A stretch of 64,000 bases of DNA from Prostheceraeus crozeri (taxonomy: Eukaryota; Platyhelminthes; Polycladida; Euryleptidae), in the NCBI GenBank assembly GCA_907163375.1, contig CAJQUW010012890.1, forward strand, positions 124,001 through 188,000, written 5' to 3'. Position numbers and translations under genes: made by a program. Under the pieces are notes generated by a model that worked only from the letters and a program-made list of their open reading frames with translations, was not told the origin of the DNA and searched no databases. Positions 27,913-40,351 of this stretch are shown piece after piece. Position 1 is the first letter of the stretch; every line of letters begins with the position of its first letter.

Positions 27913-30900
27913 GTAAGTAAAAATTTACTTCATATGCTTCACAAATTGATTACAAATATATTCTAACTATAGGTAGTAGAAATTTCAATTATTTAGTAAT
28001 GATGTCTCTCAGAGGTGTTGAGTGCTGGTTCCAGTAGTTTTATCAACATACAAGGTTGGTAATAGACCTATTTACATATTTGGCAGGTGCATTAGCCAAT
28101 ATTACAAAATTTTGATGTTCTACAGTCTCGAAAGATGAGCATATTTTAGGAATTTAAGGCTGAAATGTATGATGCGAATATCATCTTGGGAGTGATGTCT
28201 CTCAGAGGTGTTGAGTGCTGGTTCCAGTAGTTTTATCAACATACAAGGTTGGTAATATACCTGTTTACATATTTGACAGGTGCATTAGCCAATATTACAA
28301 AATTTTGATGTTCTACAGTCTCGAAAGATGAGCATATTTTAGGAATTTAAGGCTGAAAATGTATGATGCGAATATCATCTTGGGAGTGATGTCTCTCAGA
28401 GGTGTTGAATGCTGGTTCCAGTAGTTTTATCAACATACAAGGTTGGTAATATACCTGTTTACATATTTGACAGGTGCATTAGCCAATATTACAAAATTTT
28501 GATGTTCTACAGTCTCGAAAGATGAGCATATTTTCGGAATTTAAGGCTGAAAATGTATGATGCGAATATCATCTTGGGAGTGATGTCTCTCAGAGGTGTT
28601 GAATGCTGGTTCCAGTAGTTTTATCAACATACAAGGTTGGTAATATACCTGTTTACATATTTGGCAGGTGCATTAGCCAATATTACAAAATTTTGATGTT
28701 CTACAGTCTCGAAAGATGAGCATATTTTAGGAATTTAAGGCTGAAAATGTATGATGCGAATATCATCTTGGGAGTGATGTCTCTCAGAGGTGTTGAGTGC
28801 TGGTTCCAGTAGTTTTATCAACATACAAGGTTGGTAATATACCTGTTTACATATTTGACAGGTGCATTAGCCAATATTACAAAATTTTGATGTTCTACAG
28901 TCTCGAAAGATGAGCATATTTTAGGAATTTAAGGCTGAAAATGTATGATGCGAATATCATCTTGGGAGTGATGTCTCTCAGAGGTGTTGAGTGCTGGTTC
29001 CAGTAGTTTTATCAACATACAAGGTTGGTAATATACCTGTTTACATATTTGACAGGTGCATTAGCCAATATTACAAAATTTTGATGTTCTACAGTCTCGA
29101 AAGATGAGCATATTTTAGGAATTTAAGGCTGAAAATGTATGATGCGAATATCATCTTGGGAGTGATGTCTCTCAGAGGTGTTGAATGCTGGTTCCAGTAG
29201 TTTTATCAACATACAAGGTTGGTAATAGACCTGCTTACATATTTGTCAGGTGCATTAGCCAATATTACAAAATTTTGATGTTCTACAGTCTCGAAAGATG
29301 AGCATATTTTAGGAATTTAAGGCTGAAAATGTATGATGCGAATATCATCTTGGGAGTGATGTCTCTCAGAGGTGTTGAATGCTGGTTCCAGTAGTTTTAT
29401 CAACATACAAGGTTGGTAATATACCTGTTTACATATTTGACAGGTGCATTAGCCAATATTACAAAATTTTGATGTTCTACAGTCTCGAAAGATGAGCATA
29501 TTTTCGGAATTTAAGGCTGAAAATGTATGATGCGAATATCATCTTGGGAGTGATGTCTCTCAGAGGTGTTGAGTGCTGGTTCCAGTAGTTTTATCAACAT
29601 ACAAGGTTGGTAATATACCTGTTTACATATTTGACAGGTGCATTAGCCAATATTACAAAATTTTGATGTTCTACAGTCTCGAAAGATGAGCATATTTTAG
29701 GAATTTAAGGCTGAAAATGTATGATGCGAATATCATCTTGGGAGTGATGTCTCTCAGAGGTGTTGAATGCTGGTTCCAGTAGTTTTATCAACATACAAGG
29801 TTGGTAATATACCTGTTTACATATTTGACAGGTGCATTAGCCAATATTACAAAATTTTGATGTTCTACAGTCTCGAAAGATGAGCATATTTTAGGAATTT
29901 AAGGCTGAAAATGTATGATGCGAATATCATCTTGGGAGTGATGTCTCTCAGAGGTGTTGAGTGCTGGTTCCAGTAGTTTTATCAACATACAAGGTTGGTA
30001 ATATACCTGTTTACATATTTGACAGGTGCATTAGCCAATATTACAAAATTTTGATGTTCTACAGTCTCGAAAGATGAGCATATTTTAGGAATTTAAGGCT
30101 GAAAATGTATGATGCGAATATCATCTTGGGAGTGATGTCTCTCAGAGGTGTTGAATGCTGGTTCCAGTAGTTTTATCAACATACAAGGTTGGTAATATAC
30201 CTGTTTACATATTTGACAGGTGCATTAGCCAATATTACAAAATTTTGATGTTCTACAGTCTCGAAAGATGAGCATATTTTAGGAATTTAAGGCTGAAAAT
30301 GTATGATGCGAATATCATCTTGGGAGTGATGTCTCTCAGAGGTGTTGAATGCTGGTTCCAGTAGTTTTATCAACATACAAGGTTGGTAATATACCTGTTT
30401 ACATATTTGGCAGGTGCATTAGCCAATATTACAAAATTTTGATGTTCTACAGTCTCGAAAGATGAGCATATTTTCGGAATTTAAGGCTGAAAATGTATGA
30501 TGCGAATATCATCTTGGGAGTGATGTCTCTCAGAGGTGTTGAGTGCTGGTTCCAGTAGTTTTATCAACATACAAGGTTGGTAATATACCTGTTTACATAT
30601 TTGACAGGTGCATTAGCCAATATTACAAAATTTTGATGTTCTACAGTCTCGAAAGATGAGCATATTTTCGGAATTTAAGGCTGAAAATGTATGATGCGAA
30701 TATCATCTTGGGAGTGATGTCTCTCAGAGGTGTTGAGTGCTGGTTCCAGTAGTTTTATCAACATACAAGGTTGGTAATATACCTGTTTACATATTTGACA
30801 GGTGCATTAGCCAATATTACAAAATTTTGATGTTCTACAGTCTCGAAAGATGAGCATATTTTAGGAATTTAAGGCTGAAAATGTATGATGCGAATATCAT

Positions 30901-33900
30901 CTTGGGAGTGATGTCTCTCAGAGGTGTTGAATGCTGGTTCCAGTAGTTTTATCAACATACAAGGTTGGTAATAGACCTGCTTACATATTTGTCAGGTGCA
31001 TTAGCCAATATTACAAAATTTTGATGTTCTACAGTCTCGAAAGATGAGCATATTTTAGGAATTTAAGGCTGAAAATGTATGATGCGAATATCATCTTGGG
31101 AGTGATGTCTCTCAGAGGTGTTGAATGCTGGTTCCAGTAGTTTTATCAACATACAAGGTTGGTAATATACCTGTTTACATATTTGACAGGTGCATTAGCC
31201 AATATTACAAAATTTTGATGTTCTACAGTCTCGAAAGATGAGCATATTTTCGGAATTTAAGGCTGAAAATGTATGATGCGAATATCATCTTGGGAGTGAT
31301 GTCTCTCAGAGGTGTTGAATGCTGGTTCCAGTAGTTTTATCAACATACAAGGTTGGTAATATACCTGTTTACATATTTGACAGGTGCATTAGCCAATATT
31401 ACAAAATTTTGATGTTCTACAGTCTCGAAAGATGAGCATATTTTAGGAATTTAAGGCTGAAAATGTATGATGCGAATATCATCTTGGGAGTGATGTCTCT
31501 CGTTGTATTGAATGCTGGTTCTATGGACATAGTTAGGAAATTCATTTCTTATTTTGAAGCATATACTCTTGTTCAACTTTAGTGTTTCATGACATTATGA
31601 ATTTTACTTGATCATTGAGCTTATTTCATACGCATTCTAGATTTCCCAAGGAAACAAATCTTCGTCGCCAGTGGATAGAGGCTTGCAAAAGGGTCAAGGT
31701 GGATGACAGACGAACAACTTGGATCCCTAAAGATTCTGATCGTCTGTGCTCATTGCACTTCAAATCAGATTGCTATACCGGAAATACCAATCGTCGAAGA
31801 CTCCAGGCTTCTGCTGTTCCTACAATTTTCCAGTATACAAATGCTGAAAGGTTTCTTTCTGAACGACAAATTTGGTATGAAGCCAACTACGGACAAGTTC
31901 CCGTTATTCATGAAGAACCTAGCTCCAGTGCGGCAGAACTCCAAGTGCAACAGTATCGAAGAGATTTGCATAATGTCAAGAGAAGAGAGAAAAGGCTTCG
32001 GAAAACTGTTGCTAGTCTGAGACAAGAGTTAAAAGATGTTGTGAATGTGAAGGAAAGTTTGCTGCGTCGTCTCGAGCTTTATAAAGGTAAGGGTGGTGTG
32101 ACTTAGTTGATAATTTGTTAAGCCTCGGACTGTCTATATTCTTGAATTCGCAGTTGTTAAATTTAGCTTTGCATCAAGTAGGCCTGTGTAGTAATTAAAG
32201 GGCCCCTCGGAGTCTTACTTCGAACTTTGAGCGAACTTTGAAAACTGGAACATGATATACTGTTTGGATAATAGGATAGGATTTTATAGCTGATATGATT
32301 AATCACCTTTCCACTCTCATTGATGAGCTTACCTCAAGTAAACATGGGACTGTAGTAAGCCTATTTAAAATTGAAAGTTAGCAGGATAAGGATGTCGAGT
32401 GGATACTTATTTTACTGACTTTGGACTTACTTCAGTGGTTGATACTTATTTATGTTCTTAACAGGCTACTTACTTTTAAAGAATTGTATCTTGAAAACTA
32501 CCTGTAGCTATAGTGACTCTCATAAGACAACAGTCGTACAAAATTCTGTACTAACGCATTTTTACAGTCATTTAATCAGTGATTATGCAGTTTTGATAAC
32601 ACTTTTAGCATATATGATATTTATTTATAAAATTATATATTGAAGCATCCGATTAGGTGGATTTACTTAGCTTTATTCAAAATGTAGGCCTATAGTATTG
32701 ATGTCAGTTACTTTACCGTAGCCAAGGGTCGCGGCCGGTATACTTTCACACTTTTTTTCGAAATTGTCATACATACTTTTATCATACTTTTCAACATTTT
32801 GCTGAATTTTTCATACTTTTTTCGAAGCGAAAGATGATTTGCAGCGTTGTTTGTTCTATATTTTAGGCACGTTAAGAAGTCTACTACATGCTGCATTACT
32901 CAAAACCTGGCGGTCCGATGCCGTCGTATTCGAAACCGGACGGTCAGATGCAGGCGTATTCAAAACCGGCCGGTTCGACTGACTGAAAATAGTGCCAATT
33001 TTTATCGGAGTGAAATGTAAAATAAATGTTGTTGGCTCCTTTGAAAAATTACCAGTATACCTGATTTTCATAGCAAAGTTCCATACAGTAGAATTTAAGC
33101 AAACATTTCAAAGATATGACTTAATATTTTCATATAGAAATAACAATGTTCCTTTTCAGATATCCCTTTGGACTTCTTCAAGAAAGATGGGAATGCATAC
33201 TCCAAGCCGATGCGAGAATTCTGCATGACACTAAGTCTTTACAGCAGAAAAGGATATGAATATGTTCGCAACTTCTTACCTTTACCTCATCTACGAACAA
33301 TCAGAAGGTGAGTCAATTTTGTATTCTTGATACTGAATCCTGTTTGTGGGGGGATTTGTCCGCTTTCCTAACAATTGGTTCTATGAAGCAGCGGTCTGCG
33401 TCAAGCGGCAGATGTAAAGCCTTTATTATTATTATTAGTACATCAAGCGGTCTGATGTATTTTTGTCGTGTTCCATAATCTTCGGCAGTTATGGACCTGT
33501 ATTGGGAAAGATGTTTAAGCTAATTCAGTCATTGTTGATTATCCCCTTTGTGAAATTAAGAAGAGGAGGGTATCCATCTTACTATTTTACAGATTTTCCA
33601 ACTCTGTATTTTAGACAAGCGGCCGTCCAATATTAAGACGAATAATCCGCTGAATAAAATAGTTGTCGAACTCGGTCTCGTCAATTACTTGAAATGAAAT
33701 AGCAGCAAATTTCAGATAACATTTTATACATTTATATACATTCTGTCTTTTCGCGCAGGTCAGTGATGAATATGAGATTAATCATGAGCTCACGGTAGAT
33801 AAATAAATTGGTTTTGCCCTTTATTCAAGATGACACTTGTTAATTATGATTGAAACTTAATTTTGCTGCGCTATGCAATCACTAAATTTGACTAAATTTT

Positions 33901-36900
33901 GCTTGCAGGTGGCTTTTGGGTTACGATGGTAAACCCGGTTTCAACCAGCAAGCGATTGATGAATTGAAAAGTTGTCGAAGTGGACCAAACGGCATCCAAT
34001 ATCGCTACTGTACCTTGATGCTTGATGGTATGTCGATAAAGAAGAATGCCCATTTCGACAAAGCGTCGTCAACGTATGTTGGTTTCGTTTCACTCGGGAA
34101 TGACTTTGGAGATAACGAAGATAAATTGGCAACTGAAGCCTTAGTTTTTATGGCAGTTGGCGTAACTGGGAGTTGGAAATGTCCTTTTTCCTACTTCTTA
34201 ACGAATGGTTTGTCTTCTTCCGTACAAGGTGAACTTGTTTTTCATGCCATTCAACTTTTGCACGACGCTGGTGTTGAAGTGAAAGCTATCACCTTGGATG
34301 GTCACAAGACGAATGTGGCCATGGTGAGAAAATTCGGTTGCAATTTCAGTTCTGAGAATCCTTCATCCTCATTCCTTGGTCCTTGTGGAACTGAAATCCA
34401 CGTTTTTCTTGACGCCTGTCATTGCTTGAAATTGGTGAGGAATAACTTCGCCAAACTGAAGTCAATCGTAATACCTGACGTTGGAACAGCATCGTGGAAT
34501 CATATAGTTCGTCTTCATGAATTGCAAGAGCGAGAGAAATTAAAAGCTGGGAATAAATTATCAGCTCGTCACGTCAAATTCGAACAGCAGAAGATGAAGG
34601 TAAGCTATTGAGACAAACTACATGAAACTGTTCTGAGTAAATCACGAATCTTCCAGGCAAACATTCATAGCCATTAGGCCTTAAGCATGAAAATGTTTTA
34701 TCTTTTATGATGTTGTTGATTTAGGTCTTGAGTTAGATCTGGTCTAAATAGACTGGTCTAGGTTTAGAGGATGCTGTCAATTCGGGGCCTGTATTGGGAA
34801 AGATGTTTAAGCTCATTCAGTCATTGTTGATGATTCCCTTTGTGAAATTAAGAAGAGGACGTCTACCTTTCTATTGTAGTGATAGACAAGTGGCTGTTGA
34901 ATATTGAGGCGGTCAAGCCGCTGAACAAAATAGTTGTCACACCTGTGCGTTTGACTCGGTCTCGTCAAAAGCACTGATGTAACAACTATTAACCTACTAG
35001 AAATAGTCACCAAATTTCCCGAAAATATTGCAATCTTAACACTTAATGATCTACGGATGCGTCATTTAAGTAGAAGTACGTACACTATAACTATTTACTT
35101 AATTTGAAGTAGAGAATGTTTTTACAGAAGATAATCGCAAGATTCATTAGCGCGACATATATATTTCGCCTGCTCTCGTCAGTGTCTTACGCAGGAATGA
35201 AATTGTACAGTTAAACATGAACATGAAGTGAACAATGTTAGCAATATCAATTTGAAATAAGAAAGCACAATAAGACATAGAAGCTAAGAAGTAATATGCC
35301 CCTAAAACATGTTATACGTCAATTCTATATTACTGAAAGGTTAGAAGAAAAAAAGCATTTTAGACAAAATGTAAAAAATCAACATTGCGAAAATGGATAA
35401 AGTTCCATACACATTTTACTCCGCGATAGTGATAACGTGTATGCAGGCAGCTAACGTTTAAGCCTAGAGCGAAAACGACGCAAATGGTGTGTTCATAATG
35501 AATTTGAATGTCATCAATGCAAGGTATATTCGATGTACATGTAGATGATGTGTTTTTACTGACGAAGGGCTCGAGTAAATTATATCACTAAACCGAAACG
35601 AGTGACTGTGATGCATTGTTCGCTCAGCCGGCTGAACACAACCTTAGGCCTACTTTTGTACTTAAGAATCCTCATTTGCGCCCAAAATGCAAACTTAGTG
35701 GAAATATGTGCATGTTCTTATTATATTATTCTCATGGATTAGCAGTCACACTCTCGATATCATTTTCTTTCGTACTGAATAATCCATTAATCGTTTACAG
35801 CTGATATTACACGTAGAAAGAAAATGACACAGATCTTATTATCAGTTCAGGCATTACTCAGTTGTGCCAACCTCTATAAATATCTCATTTGCCCACATAT
35901 CAATCCTAATTCGAAGTGATGACTTGACAAGTGACTGTCAGACGTTAATTACCGTGGTCAGATAATGATGGACCTCGGTGTTAGTTTTGCCTACTTGTCA
36001 AACACTTATTTCACCATGTTCAGTTTAATCAATCCGAACACAAATTTCGATGAAACTCACCTTTAGATGACAAAATGAAACAGATTATTTTACTGTACTC
36101 TATGGATGAACTAACATTTCATCATTCTCAATCTCGCACCACACATTATTTGATCATTTCGGATTGAATTTAAAATTTACATACCCACTACTTGTAAATG
36201 TAATCATGGGATGAACGTGTTTGAATCCTTAGTTAATTGATAGTGGCATACGGGTGGTGATTATCCGTTATCATTGTTTGAAAAAGTCTCGATGTTTTTT
36301 TATAAAAAAATATGAGTTAAAGATATATTACAAAGGCAGATGTTTCGTGACTCTTGTCACAGCCTCAGTGTTAGAAAAAGAAGCGAGCAGCTCACCTCTG
36401 TTTTTACTGGCACTGAAAAATCTGCTTTTGTAAATATTTTTAACTTCATTTTTTATAGAAATGGATTAAACCATCGAGAGACTTTTCCAAGCAACGATAA
36501 TGAATACTAAATTAACAAATAATTTTCTTTTATGCATTGTGTACTCATTTTTGTTTAGAATCAAATAACGATTAGATTACGCGATTGGTACTAATTGTCT
36601 GGTGGCACAAATTATGAACTCTAATCTGTCGGTGTATAGCCTACAGGCCTAATGACAAGGATATTTCTGATTTTATCATACTTTTCTCGATGTCGGCTGG
36701 TTGGCGTCTGGCTTGTGAGCAAAAATTAACCAAAGAGTGAATTTTCGATAAACAACGAAAAAAGGCGATAAATAACTTGATATATACGTTTCAGCGTAAA
36801 AATACACGCTATTATGACAAGAGAATGTAGTCAGTATCGGTTTGGAGAATTATTTAGGCAGTGATAATGCAGTTGGAATAACTATTAAGATTTAATGAAA

Positions 36901-38425
36901 ATTATTGACTTTTCATAGATATGTTTCGTGATGGAAATATCGGGTATCGACAATCTGTGTCGGTCTGAAGAAGGCGGTTGCCTGTCGATATCCTATTGTC
37001 CTATTGATGATCTCAGAAATGATTTCTTTCTGATGCGCAGTTTGGAACGCAGATACACAAAATACTTTATTTCTATGGATGATCTAGTGATGTCCTATCT
37101 CCCCTATTTCTCGTGTACGTGCCCAGACAGCAGCAGCCGTCCTTTTAGCGAGTTTTGATGTTATTGTTAAGTTGAGTATCAGGCCTTCAACAAATCCTAA
37201 TGTGCCTAGTTGAATCGATGAAAGTTTATATTTTTCTCATGTTTTGACTTGGTGAAACGCTGTATATGAGAGGTAGTCAGTAGAAGTCTAACAAAATTTC
37301 TTTATTTAATATCTACACCTTTTTCTTTTCCAGGTCGCCTTGGCAGCCCAAACATTAAGTTCATCCGTTGCAACCGCATTGGAATTTGTGTCTGAACTTG
37401 GTTTCGGGGATTTTCGTGACGTCGGTCCAACAGTTACGTTCCTTCGTATCATGGATGAGCTTTTTGATATCCTTAATTCCAGGATTCCGGGCGTCCAGGG
37501 ATACAAAGCCCCACTTAGTCGCGAAAATTTTGAGGCAAAGAGGCAGCGACTAAAGGAAATTCGTTCGTTTATATTGAAATTACGTACTGTTGATGACACT
37601 TTGTTGACTTCTTCTCAATTATTCACAGGGTTTACGGGATTTGTATTCTGTATACAATCGACTATTGCCTTGGCTGAAGAATTGTTATTTCATAACGAAC
37701 ATCCATTCAAGTATATTCTTACCTTCAAATTTAGCCAGGACAATTTAGAACTTTTTTTCAATTCAGTGAGAGGGTCATTGGGATGGAACAATAATCCCAC
37801 GGCCAAGCAGTTTGAATATATTTTTCGACGTTTTCTCGCCCATGTTGGCGTTCAACCTGATTCGTCAGGTAACTGTGCGAATTTTTCCCGAGAACGTGAC
37901 GATGGCTTTGAAGTCATCGATCATTTCTCTAAAGTATCTTTTATCGATTTCGACGAAGACTATGTCGGGAACATAGTTACTTATATTGCGGGTTTTGTTG
38001 TTCGCAAAATTTTGGAGTTTGAAGAATGTGCTATTTGCAGATTAGCCCTTATTGCGTCTCCTACAAGAGACAATAGTTGTTTTGAAGATCGTCATTTTCT
38101 TCGACTCAAAAACAACAGTGGTCTTTTACTTCCCTCTGAAAATGTCGTTTCAGTTTTGAAAATCGCCGAACGATTGTATAGATGCCTTCCCGAGTTGGGA
38201 AGTAAGAAGGCCGAACGAATTTTTGTTCAATTGTTTGAATTTCTGCCATCTACTATTTTTTCTAATGCACATATGTTAGAGTCGGAGCACCGGATTAAAC
38301 TGATACGCTCTTTGCTTGTTGCGTATTGTGATATTAGATCATTCCACGTAGCACGTAGGGCTAATTTGAATCAGGTCACAGGGCGTCATCGCCTGCACAA
38401 AACGATTTTATTTAGGAATGAATAG
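27833..38425 (+). CDS. THAP9/P-element-type transposase gene, five exons, apparently intact
   Basis: Splicing 27833-27912, 31641-32086, 33160-33307, 33909-34599 and 37334-38425 gives an uninterrupted frame of 819 codons including the stop. Every junction has GT/AG and the phases agree (2, 1, 2, 0). Role: the P superfamily uses an N-terminal THAP zinc finger for DNA binding and an RNase-H-like DDE core with a GTP-binding insertion; vertebrate THAP9 is the domesticated relative. Seen: complete C2CH THAP domain with AVPTIF box, coiled coil, the YEFVRxFLPLPHxRTIRxW-type block, aspartates in LDGMSIKKN (about 264) and in TLDGHKTN (355) or LDACHCLKL (393), and the glutamate in DNLELFFNSVRG (about 594). 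No perfect TIR was found at its edges. It could be an active P-type transposon or a domesticated host gene. Confidence 0.85.
28001..31491. repeat. 194-bp satellite-like tandem array, 18 copies, in intron 1 of the THAP gene
   Basis: The string GATGTCTCTCAGAGGTGTTG recurs every 194 bp (first interval 193) from 28001 to 31298, with a broken 19th start at 31492. Units are near-identical, with a few diagnostic variants: GAGTGCT/GAATGCT, ATTTGACAGG/GGCAGG/GTCAGG and TTTTAGG/TTTTCGG. No ORF spans it. The rare ATAGACCTGCTTAC...GTCAGG variant occurs in units 7 and 16, nine units apart. Confidence 0.96.
31641..32086 (+). CDS. THAP gene exon 2
   Basis: Acceptor CATTCTAG precedes ATTTCCC. Encodes the rest of the THAP domain (RRQWIEACKR, LCSLHFKSDCY with the C and H ligands, AVPTIF), then a linker and a coiled coil from about residue 130 (QQYRRDLHNVKRREKRLRK). 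The donor is AAAG-GTAAGG. Confidence 0.9.
32900..32979. repeat. 30-bp minisatellite, three degenerate units, in THAP intron 2
   Basis: Units of about 30 bp with the core TCAAAACCGGNCGGTCNGAT begin at 32900, 32930 and 32960. Confidence 0.75.
33160..33307 (+). CDS. THAP gene exon 3
   Basis: Acceptor CCTTTTCAG, donor AAG-GTGAGT. Encodes IPLDFFKKDG, then SKPMREFCMTLSLYSRKGYEYVRNFLPLPHLRTIR in pieces, matching the block that opens the transposase region in THAP9-like proteins. Confidence 0.88.
33488..33680. repeat. 190-bp repeat copy A (THAP intron 3)
   Basis: Begins CCTGTATTGGGAAAGATGTT and ends near CTCGGTCTCGTCA. The same sequence in the same orientation, diverged, is at 34785-34972. Probably a short interspersed element present in two successive introns. 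Confidence 0.8.
33909..34599 (+). CDS. THAP gene exon 4
   Basis: Acceptor GCTTGCAG, donor AAG-GTAAGC. Starts WLLGYDGKPGFNQQAIDEL and carries the first catalytic aspartate (MLDGMSIKKN), TLDGHKTN, and FLDACHCLKLVRN typical of the P/THAP9 core, ending at a lysine-rich segment. Confidence 0.9.
34785..34972. repeat. 190-bp repeat copy B (THAP intron 4)
   Basis: Diverged direct copy of 33488-33680. The rest of the 2.7 kb intron 4 (to 37333) shows no gene. Confidence 0.8.
37334..38425 (+). CDS. THAP gene exon 5
   Basis: Acceptor TTTTCTTTTCCAG. Encodes VALAAQTLSSSVATALEF, LFDILNSRIP, KAPLSRENF, then SQDNLELFFNSVRG with the catalytic glutamate, GWNNNPTAKQFEYIFR, a DDE-fold YVGNIVTYIAGFVVRKI region and a C-terminus that ends at TAG/TGA-free frame 38425. 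This is the standard THAP9/P-element C-terminal half. Confidence 0.92.
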   Translation, partial: VALAAQTLSSSVATALEFVSELGFGDFRDVGPTVTFLRIMDELFDILNSRIPGVQGYKAPLSRENFEAKRQRLKEIRSFILKLRTVDDTLLTSSQLFTGFTGFVFCIQSTIALAEELLFHNEHPFKYILTFKFSQDNLELFFNSVRGSLGWNNNPTAKQFEYIFRRFLAHVGVQPDSSGNCANFSRERDDGFEVIDHFSKVSFIDFDEDYVGNIVTYIAGFVVRKILEFEECAICRLALIASPTRDNSCFEDRHFLRLKNNSGLLLPSENVVSVLKIAERLYRCLPELGSKKAERIFVQLFEFLPSTIFSNAHMLESEHRIKLIRSLLVAYCDIRSFHVARRANLNQVTGRHRLHKTILFRNE

Positions 38426-40351
38426 AATCTGATTATTTGTCTATCTTCCCTTGTACTTAGTCTCCTACAGAATACTTTCAATCATGTTAAATTCATTTAA
38501 TTATTAGCTTCATATGTATTTTTACTGCTTATTTGCTTTCCCACCAACTACTAGTAAATTGTATTTTTTTGCATACATAATCTATATTTCATGTGCGACA
38601 CGCTGTTTAGAAATATCTTTGCTGTGGTTATGCATCAGCATTCAATCACTTTGTATATAACTTTTTTATGCTGGGAAATTTTTACTTTTTCCCTTTTGTG
38701 GAGTCATCTAGCCTATTCGTTAAGCACGAACTTCATGACCGAAAGTAGCTATTGAATTACTTGACATACACATGTACATATAAATACAATGTTTGAGTAA
38801 CGAGAATTGCTTTATTTTCATTGTTATGCCGCCGTTCAATGCTTATATCATCACAGATGTTAGAATGCACTAGGCATACTTTCTCTACTATCCGCTTGTT
38901 AGAATTTTTAACGATTTGTTACAGTACCCTGATCAAACCACGTTCTTGGCTATTGTTTTCCAATGATCTTATCATATATCGCGGTCAGTGGTCACCTCGT
39001 GTAATCTTGCAGTCCGATCAATATCTAAACTCGTCATTAGAATCACGCAGTCATAATAATTATCAATGTAACGAGCTCCAGAGAAATATGGTAATATTTG
39101 CCAATCAACTTAGTAAAATTCTAACTTAATTAAATTTAATATACGAAACGCTCGAGAAGTGATCACTATCGGAAATTTGTCAATGTTATCATTACTTACC
39201 AATCAATAATGCTGAGCATTTTTCCATTTACCTTAATTTTACTGAGAACCATTGAAAACCATAGAAACCATTGATAACCATTGAAAATTTGTTTGTTAGT
39301 AATGGATGGTTCTGTTCTCAAAATACTGATTGCTTCTAAAATCCTAAGACTGCAGTCATATTCAGCAAAATATTAAATTAAATGGAAAAAGTTTTTTTTA
39401 TTTGCCTGCAGCTCTGTCAGCATAATGTAATCATTGTTGGTTTGACCTATCCTTCATGATATTAACTTTCAGTGGGCCTACGCCAATAGTAGAGGACTAC
39501 GAGAGAGGGCCTATTGTCAAACAATGATGAATAAAGCTCAAAATATCTTAAGGTCAATTCTTCTATTTAATTAGGCCTATAAGCTGAACAAATGGGTCTA
39601 CTAAAGAAATATTATCGGTACCCTCTGCGCAGCCTATAATTTCGTCGAATATGAAAAATCATACACGTAATTCACAGGCGTACTCGTTTTCAGGAGTTAT
39701 AATACCTACAGTAACACAGGCGTGTAGGAAAATTAAGAAATTAAAATTCATACGATAGTTGTGTATTCGGTTTGGGTTTGTTATGACGTGAATTTATGCA
39801 ACAGCGATATTTCAACTTAGTAAATTTTTATTAATTTCCAGCGGTTTATGAGGATAACGTGCACTGAAAACAGTCAGAAAGTCGGATTCTCTTCCTAGAC
39901 TCATCAAATTACAAATGTTTACAAACTGCCCCTATATCATCACGAGTTCTGGTCATCTTCAGCTTATTTCTCTGTGCATTGCAGTATTAGTTATCATATC
40001 ATGTTTGAGTGCTTCTAAATTGTTCGTTAATGAGATTGAATTCCTAACTAAGTGTAATTGTTCTGCAGTTGAAAATCAGCGTCGTTAACATCTTAACATC
40101 TGCTGAAAAATTCTTGATAACATTGACGCCTTGACAGTGCTTGATGGTTGGTTATCTCTGTCGTCCAATCAGAGTGGACTATTTTCCAGCTGAACTGCGC
40201 TCGGTTAAGAAGTTGACAATGACCGCTTTATCAATGGTGAGATACAAGTTTGTCCATTCTACCAAACCACGCCGCAAGAAGAATTCATTTCTATGGAATC
40301 TTCTTTCAACAGATTCCTGATTTCCTTAAACCTTGCTTCACGGTTTTATCC
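38426..40351. other. downstream of the THAP gene, no gene recognised
   Basis: AT-rich, with no motif-bearing frame. Contains local AACCATTGAAAACCATAGAAACC-type repetition near 39245-39285. Confidence 0.45.

Noticed and set aside
28001-31491. Regular repeat array as a CRISPR-like locus
   Set aside because: The whole 194-bp unit is conserved, with no unique spacers, and it lies in an intron of an animal-type gene; it is a tandem satellite.
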